Assembly: GCA_002695005.1 (NCBI GenBank)
Contig: NZNT01000013.1
Location: 62,001-126,000, forward strand
DNA from: Maritimibacter sp.
GTDB lineage: Bacteria > Pseudomonadota > Alphaproteobacteria > Rhodobacterales > Rhodobacteraceae
DNA: 64,000 bases
Direction: 5' to 3'
In this document: one piece after another, positions 60,820 to 64,000 of the stretch
Layout of the letters: every line of letters begins with the position of its first letter
Numbering within the stretch: position 1 is the first letter of the stretch
Translations under genes and position numbers: made by a program
Notes under the pieces: generated by a model
The model's input: only the letters and a program-made list of their open reading frames with translations
Told to the model about the DNA's origin: nothing
Database searches by the model: none

Positions 60820-61098
60820 CTAAGGTTGTCTATACTTTTGCACGGCCGTCGCTTTCAGGGCCGCCTCCCCATGCGTTTCGACCGCATGTTGCCATTCGGC
60901 GAACTCCTCTTCAGACAGGGAATAGGTTGCCAAAGCCTCCGGCAACGGGATCAGGCCAAAGGTCACCGCCCGGACCACCGCCGCCTTGCGCGACGCGACC
61001 CAGCGTCGCGTATCCGCCCGGGGCAGGTCCGCGCGCGTCATGTGGCTGCCGTCCGGCAGGCGCACGGCACGCGGGCCATCGACTTTTTTCAAATACAT
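60820..61098 (-). CDS. sciP: CtrA inhibitor SciP (DUF1153)
   Basis: SciP binds CtrA and blocks transcription of its targets. The 92-residue DUF1153 protein starts MYLKKVDGPRAVRLPDG and has the HTH-like block PRADTRRWVASRKAAVVRAV and the ALATYSLSEEEFAEWQ segment. The start at ATG 61098 is chosen over a GTG three bases earlier. It lies 97 bases upstream of ctrA on the same strand, so the pair forms one control module. Confidence 0.93.
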   Translation of the reverse strand: MYLKKVDGPRAVRLPDGSHMTRADLPRADTRRWVASRKAAVVRAVTFGLIPLPEALATYSLSEEEFAEWQHAVETHGEAALKATAVQKYRQP

Positions 61099-61169
61099 CA
61101 CTTTGGTCTCTCGTCATCTTCGCGCAAGCACTTTTGCGCGACTGACTTAAGGAGTGGTGAAACGCGGCC

Positions 61170-61197
61170 TTGTTGTTGTGTCCAATTTTCATATATT
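61170..61197 (+). promoter_or_regulatory. Possible mnmA promoter
   Basis: TTGTTG (61170-61175) and TATATT (61192-61197) are 16 bases apart, about 23 bases before the mnmA start. The -10 is good, the -35 moderate. Confidence 0.45.
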
Positions 61198-61219
61198 CGC
61201 GCGTTCAAGGAGCCCGCCC

Positions 61220-62365
61220 ATGAGCCTCGACACCCAACCCCGCCTGAATTCCCTCGGTTTCGCCAAACCCGAGAGCGAAACCCGTGTGGTCGTCGCCATG
61301 TCCGGCGGCGTGGACAGCTCCGTGGTCGCGGCCAAGCTCGCGCGGGAAGGCTACGACGTGGTGGGCGTGACGCTGCAACTCTACGACCACGGCGCGGCGC
61401 TCGCGAAAAAGGGCGCTTGCTGCGCAGGCATCGACATTCACGACGCGCGCCGCGTGGCCGAGGAAATGGGCTTTCCACACTACGTCCTCGATTACGAGAA
61501 CATCTTTCGCGAAGCGGTGATCGAGGAGTTCGCCGACAGCTACCTCGGCGGCGCGACTCCCGTGCCCTGCATCCGCTGCAACGAACGCGTGAAGTTCAAG
61601 GATCTGCTGGCCACCGCCCGCGACCTAGACGCCGATTGCATGGCCACCGGGCATTACATCCAGCGATTCGATGGCGACGCCGGGCCGCAACTCCATCAGG
61701 CCGCCGACGCGAACCGCGATCAAAGCTATTTCCTGTTCTCCACCACGCCCGAACAGCTCGACTTCCTACGCTTTCCCCTTGGCCACCTTAGAACCAAGGA
61801 CGAAACCCGCGCTCTCGCCCGGGAATTCGGGCTCGAGGTGGCGGACAAGCCCGACAGTCAGGACATCTGCTTCGTGCCCGACGGAAACTACGCTGGCGTT
61901 ATCGAAAAGCTGCGCCCCGGGGCCGCCGAACCCGGCGAGATCGTCCATGCGGACGGGCGCGTTCTGGGCACTCATGAGGGCGTGATCCACTACACCATCG
62001 GCCAGCGCCGCGGGCTCGGCATCGGTGGTTTGGCCGAGCCTCTCTATGTGGTGAAGCTGGACACCGACACGCGTCAGGTCGTCGTCGGCCCGAAAGAGAT
62101 GCTCGCCACACGCACGATCCCGGTGCGCGAGATCAACTGGCTGGGCGATGAGCCCTTTACCTCCCGGTCCGAATGGCACCTCGCGGTGAAGGTCCGCTCA
62201 ACCCGCCCCCCGCGCGAGGCGATCATCCGCCCGCTCAGCGACACCGAAGCCGAGGTGGAACTTCTCACACCTGAGGAAGGCGTCTCACCGGGTCAGGCCT
62301 GCGTGTTCTACGCTTCCGACAGCAGCCGCATCTTTGGTGGCGGCTGGATCTGGCGCGGCCACTGA
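61220..62365 (+). CDS. mnmA: tRNA-specific 2-thiouridylase MnmA
   Basis: MnmA puts the 2-thio group on U34 of Lys, Glu and Gln tRNAs. The 381 residues have the PP-loop [15 protein letters not shown] at the N-terminus, the catalytic cysteine block [12 protein letters not shown] (about 113-117), and [13 protein letters not shown] with the partner Cys. The C-terminal beta domain ([11 protein letters not shown]) follows. The ATG at 61220 has AAGGAG upstream. It is divergent from sciP. Confidence 0.96.
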   Translation: MSLDTQPRLNSLGFAKPESETRVVVAMSGGVDSSVVAAKLAREGYDVVGVTLQLYDHGAALAKKGACCAGIDIHDARRVAEEMGFPHYVLDYENIFREAVIEEFADSYLGGATPVPCIRCNERVKFKDLLATARDLDADCMATGHYIQRFDGDAGPQLHQAADANRDQSYFLFSTTPEQLDFLRFPLGHLRTKDETRALAREFGLEVADKPDSQDICFVPDGNYAGVIEKLRPGAAEPGEIVHADGRVLGTHEGVIHYTIGQRRGLGIGGLAEPLYVVKLDTDTRQVVVGPKEMLATRTIPVREINWLGDEPFTSRSEWHLAVKVRSTRPPREAIIRPLSDTEAEVELLTPEEGVSPGQACVFYASDSSRIFGGGWIWRGH

Positions 62366-62368
62366 CCG

Positions 62369-62491
62369 CTTCTTCGTTTCTTGAAGACATCGGGGGAGTC
62401 ACGACCCGTCGCGACGGGGGCAACGCGCCCTGCCGCGCCGGCCCGGCGTCAGCCGGGGCGGCGCAAATCCTGCGTGCGGGCTTGCCCGCAC
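62369..62491 (+). repeat. Intergenic repeat copy C, after mnmA
   Basis: The element begins CTTCTTCG four bases after the mnmA stop and carries a CCCGTC/GACGGG hairpin. It has the conserved 23-base block at 62452-62474 (22 of 23 bases as in copy A), and ends in an 8-bp GTGCGGGC/GCCCGCAC hairpin. It lies between convergent mnmA and fabZ. Confidence 0.65.
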
Positions 62492-62506
62492 TCGATTTGG
62501 GAACGG

Positions 62507-62974
62507 TCAGGCCGAGGGCGACTGGCTGAGGTCGATCATGGCCGAAAACTCGGCGGAACAGGCCAGTTCACCGTCCACGGTCGCGCGTCCGTCGAACTTC
62601 CAGATCTTCGAACCGCCCCGGATCGTCCGGATCTGCATCCTGAGCACATCGCCCGGCACCACCTTGCGGCGGAACTTCACCTTGTCGATGCCCATGAAAT
62701 AGACCAGCGGTTCCTTGTCCACGAGGTCCAGCGACAGCGACACCATCACCGCCGAAGTCTGGGCCATCGCCTCGACGATGGTGACCCCCGGCATGATCGG
62801 CGTCTGCGGGAAATGGCCCTGGAAATGCGGCTCGTTGTACGTGACGTTCTTCACCCCGACCGCGCTTTCGTTCGCCACGACATCCTCGACCCGATCGATC
62901 AGAAGGAACGGATAGCGATGCGGAATGCAGCGTTGGATCAGGTGAATATCGGCCGTGGTCGGAACGTCGGTCAT
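62507..62974 (-). CDS. fabZ: 3-hydroxyacyl-ACP dehydratase FabZ
   Basis: FabZ dehydrates beta-hydroxyacyl-ACP in fatty acid elongation. The 155 residues have the hot-dog fold motif [12 protein letters not shown], the catalytic His in [12 protein letters not shown], and the Glu-containing EAMAQTSAV block. The ATG at 62974 follows GAAGGAC. In many Proteobacteria this gene sits between skp and lpxA; here no lpxA follows, as mnmA converges. Confidence 0.95.
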   Translation of the reverse strand: MTDVPTTADIHLIQRCIPHRYPFLLIDRVEDVVANESAVGVKNVTYNEPHFQGHFPQTPIMPGVTIVEAMAQTSAVMVSLSLDLVDKEPLVYFMGIDKVKFRRKVVPGDVLRMQIRTIRGGSKIWKFDGRATVDGELACSAEFSAMIDLSQSPSA

Positions 62975-63052
62975 GCGTAAGTCCTTCGTATCATGGGTCG
63001 CCTTTTGCCCCGGCATGCGCTGCGGCGCAAGGGTTCACCGCCCCGCCCCGCG

Positions 63053-63649
63053 TCAATCCGGGGTCGCCGCGTCGCCCTCGTTCGTCTCGTCCGGCACCGG
63101 TTCAGGTGCCGCCTCGGCACCATTCCCGAGATTCTCGTCGATGGCGTCGATGGCGTCCTGTGTGACATCGATCCCGTTGATCGCCAGAAGGACCGAGCGT
63201 TTGTCGAGCAGGACGACCGCGCCGCGCGCCTGCATGATCCGGCCCAGGATAGGACCGATCCGGTTGTAGAAATCACGCTGGGCCGTTTCCAGCCGCTTCA
63301 GAAAGTCGGCCTGTGCCCCGTCGCGGTCAGCGCGCAATTCAACGACCTTTTCGTCAAAGGCGTCCGCCGCGTCCCGGAATTCCGCAGCACTCATCGTGTC
63401 GCGCTGGTCGGTGAGACGCTGCTCCTCTTCCTCCAGCGCCTGCTCGATCTCGCGGGTTTCGGCCGACAGCCGCGCCGATTCGGCCTCCAGCGCAGCCGAA
63501 ACGCGCTGACCATAGGCGCTTTGCTCGAACAGCGCCTCGCGATCGATGGTGAGGATCTGCGACACCACCTGACCCAGCTGCTGCGCCACAGAAGGCGCGG
63601 CAGCGGTGAGCGAGGCTGCAAGAACCATGGCAAAGGTCGTCAGTCGCAT
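63053..63649 (-). CDS. Skp/OmpH-like periplasmic chaperone
   Basis: This 198-residue exported protein has a signal peptide (about 1-22 ending SVAQ). A long coiled-coil arm (about 60-130, many Glu and Ala) follows in the Skp/OmpH layout, and a Pro/Glu-rich C-terminal tail extends it. Skp proteins hold outer-membrane proteins on their way to BamA, whose gene lies next upstream. The ATG at 63649 is chosen at the signal peptide start. Confidence 0.88.
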   Translation of the reverse strand: MRLTTFAMVLAASLTAAAPSVAQQLGQVVSQILTIDREALFEQSAYGQRVSAALEAESARLSAETREIEQALEEEEQRLTDQRDTMSAAEFRDAADAFDEKVVELRADRDGAQADFLKRLETAQRDFYNRIGPILGRIMQARGAVVLLDKRSVLLAINGIDVTQDAIDAIDENLGNGAEAAPEPVPDETNEGDAATPD

Positions 63650-63683
63650 GGGCGCTCCCGTCCGGTGCGCAGGCACACGGGGA

Positions 63684-64000
63684 TCAGAACGAGGTCTGGA
63701 TGGTCACTTCGAACCGGCCTTCGCGATCATACCCCTGCTTGATAACCGGGATCGAGTAGTTGAACCGCAGTGGACCGATGGGCGTGTCCCAGAACAGCGA
63801 CGCACCGACCGATGACCGCAGGTAGAACGCGTCGTCCACCGTGCCGCCCCCGGTGTTGTCCAGTCCCCAGAGCGACCCCGCATCGGCAAAGACGCCGCCG
63901 GAAATCCCGTACTCTTCGGGCAGACCCAGCGGGAACTGCGCCTCGACACGCGCCGCGACGAAGTAGTTGCCGCCAAGCGCGTCACGGTTGGCCACGGTCA
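63684..64000 (-). CDS. bamA: Outer-membrane assembly factor BamA, N-terminal part beyond window edge
   Basis: Only the last approximately 105 residues are visible, ending in Phe as usual for outer-membrane beta barrels. Segments NYFVAARVEAQFPLG, GGVFADAGSLWG, RSSVGASLFWDTPIGPLRFNYSIPV and FEVTIQTSF match the C-terminal BamA strands, where the xGPLRF motif is diagnostic. The skp gene follows 34 bases downstream, as in other Proteobacteria. Confidence 0.92.
   Translation of the reverse strand, partial: TVANRDALGGNYFVAARVEAQFPLGLPEEYGISGGVFADAGSLWGLDNTGGGTVDDAFYLRSSVGASLFWDTPIGPLRFNYSIPVIKQGYDREGRFEVTIQTSF

Overview
This window is a GC-rich, densely coding chromosomal segment from an alphaproteobacterium, almost certainly a member of the Rhodobacterales (roseobacter group). 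The evidence is CtrA next to its inhibitor SciP, GTTC-N7-GTTC LexA boxes, GANTC sites, a single-cysteine IscR, the DUF6456/DUF6477 gene pair, and the rpsB-tsf, suf and pho operon layouts. It is core-genome sequence: I see no insertion sequence, prophage, CRISPR array, tRNA or rRNA. Both end genes are cut by the window edges (a BCP-type peroxiredoxin on the left, BamA on the right).

Layout. 1-11 kb: peroxiredoxin, a very large YhdP/AsmA-like envelope protein, queA, a YejA-like peptide-binding protein, a candidate small RNA at 6888-6964, then a leftward run of cupin, psuK, psuG, DUF502 and a LysE/ArgO exporter. 11-13 kb: rpsB and tsf. 13-21.6 kb: a LuxR-type solo regulator and a complete leftward phosphate operon, phoR-pstSCAB-phoU-phoB, with a tandem Pho box before pstS and an attenuator-like hairpin between pstS and pstC. 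21.7-28 kb: a small unknown protein, the divergent DUF6456/DUF6477 pair around a control region with DnaA boxes and GANTC sites, a non-pyrrolysine MttB homologue, a cupin and guaA. 28-33 kb: an EamA transporter, a P-loop ATPase, metA (acetyl-CoA type), an alpha/beta hydrolase, ppk2 and a TetR regulator. 33-41 kb: the leftward iron-sulfur operon iscR, cysteine desulfurase, sufB, sufC, sufD, two YIP1 membrane proteins and sufS. 41-50 kb: a hydrolase, a VIT1-like transporter, an M32 carboxypeptidase, ctaA, gyrA and a GMC oxidoreductase with a cysteine cluster and an exported partner. 50-55 kb: trmFO, a methyltransferase, gluQ, hisI and an IscU-like scaffold. 55-64 kb: a 40-residue membrane peptide under two LexA boxes, recG, ligA, ctrA, sciP, mnmA, fabZ, an Skp/OmpH chaperone and BamA.

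The observations I find most interesting are the following. (1) A tiny SOS-type gene, too short for normal gene calling, has two perfect LexA boxes and a 3' region with four copies of one heptamer ending in a strong terminator. (2) A LexA box and a CtrA half-site sit in the ctrA promoter, which may link DNA damage to the cell-cycle regulator. (3) A compact small-RNA gene has a near-consensus promoter, a stem-loop and a terminator. (4) A four-copy intergenic repeat family occurs only between convergent genes. (5) A DnaA-box/GANTC/palindrome cluster lies between DUF6456 and DUF6477. (6) A CtrA half-site lies before a LuxR solo whose acyl-homoserine-lactone pocket residues are substituted. Function statements for these are inference; the sequence elements themselves were read directly.
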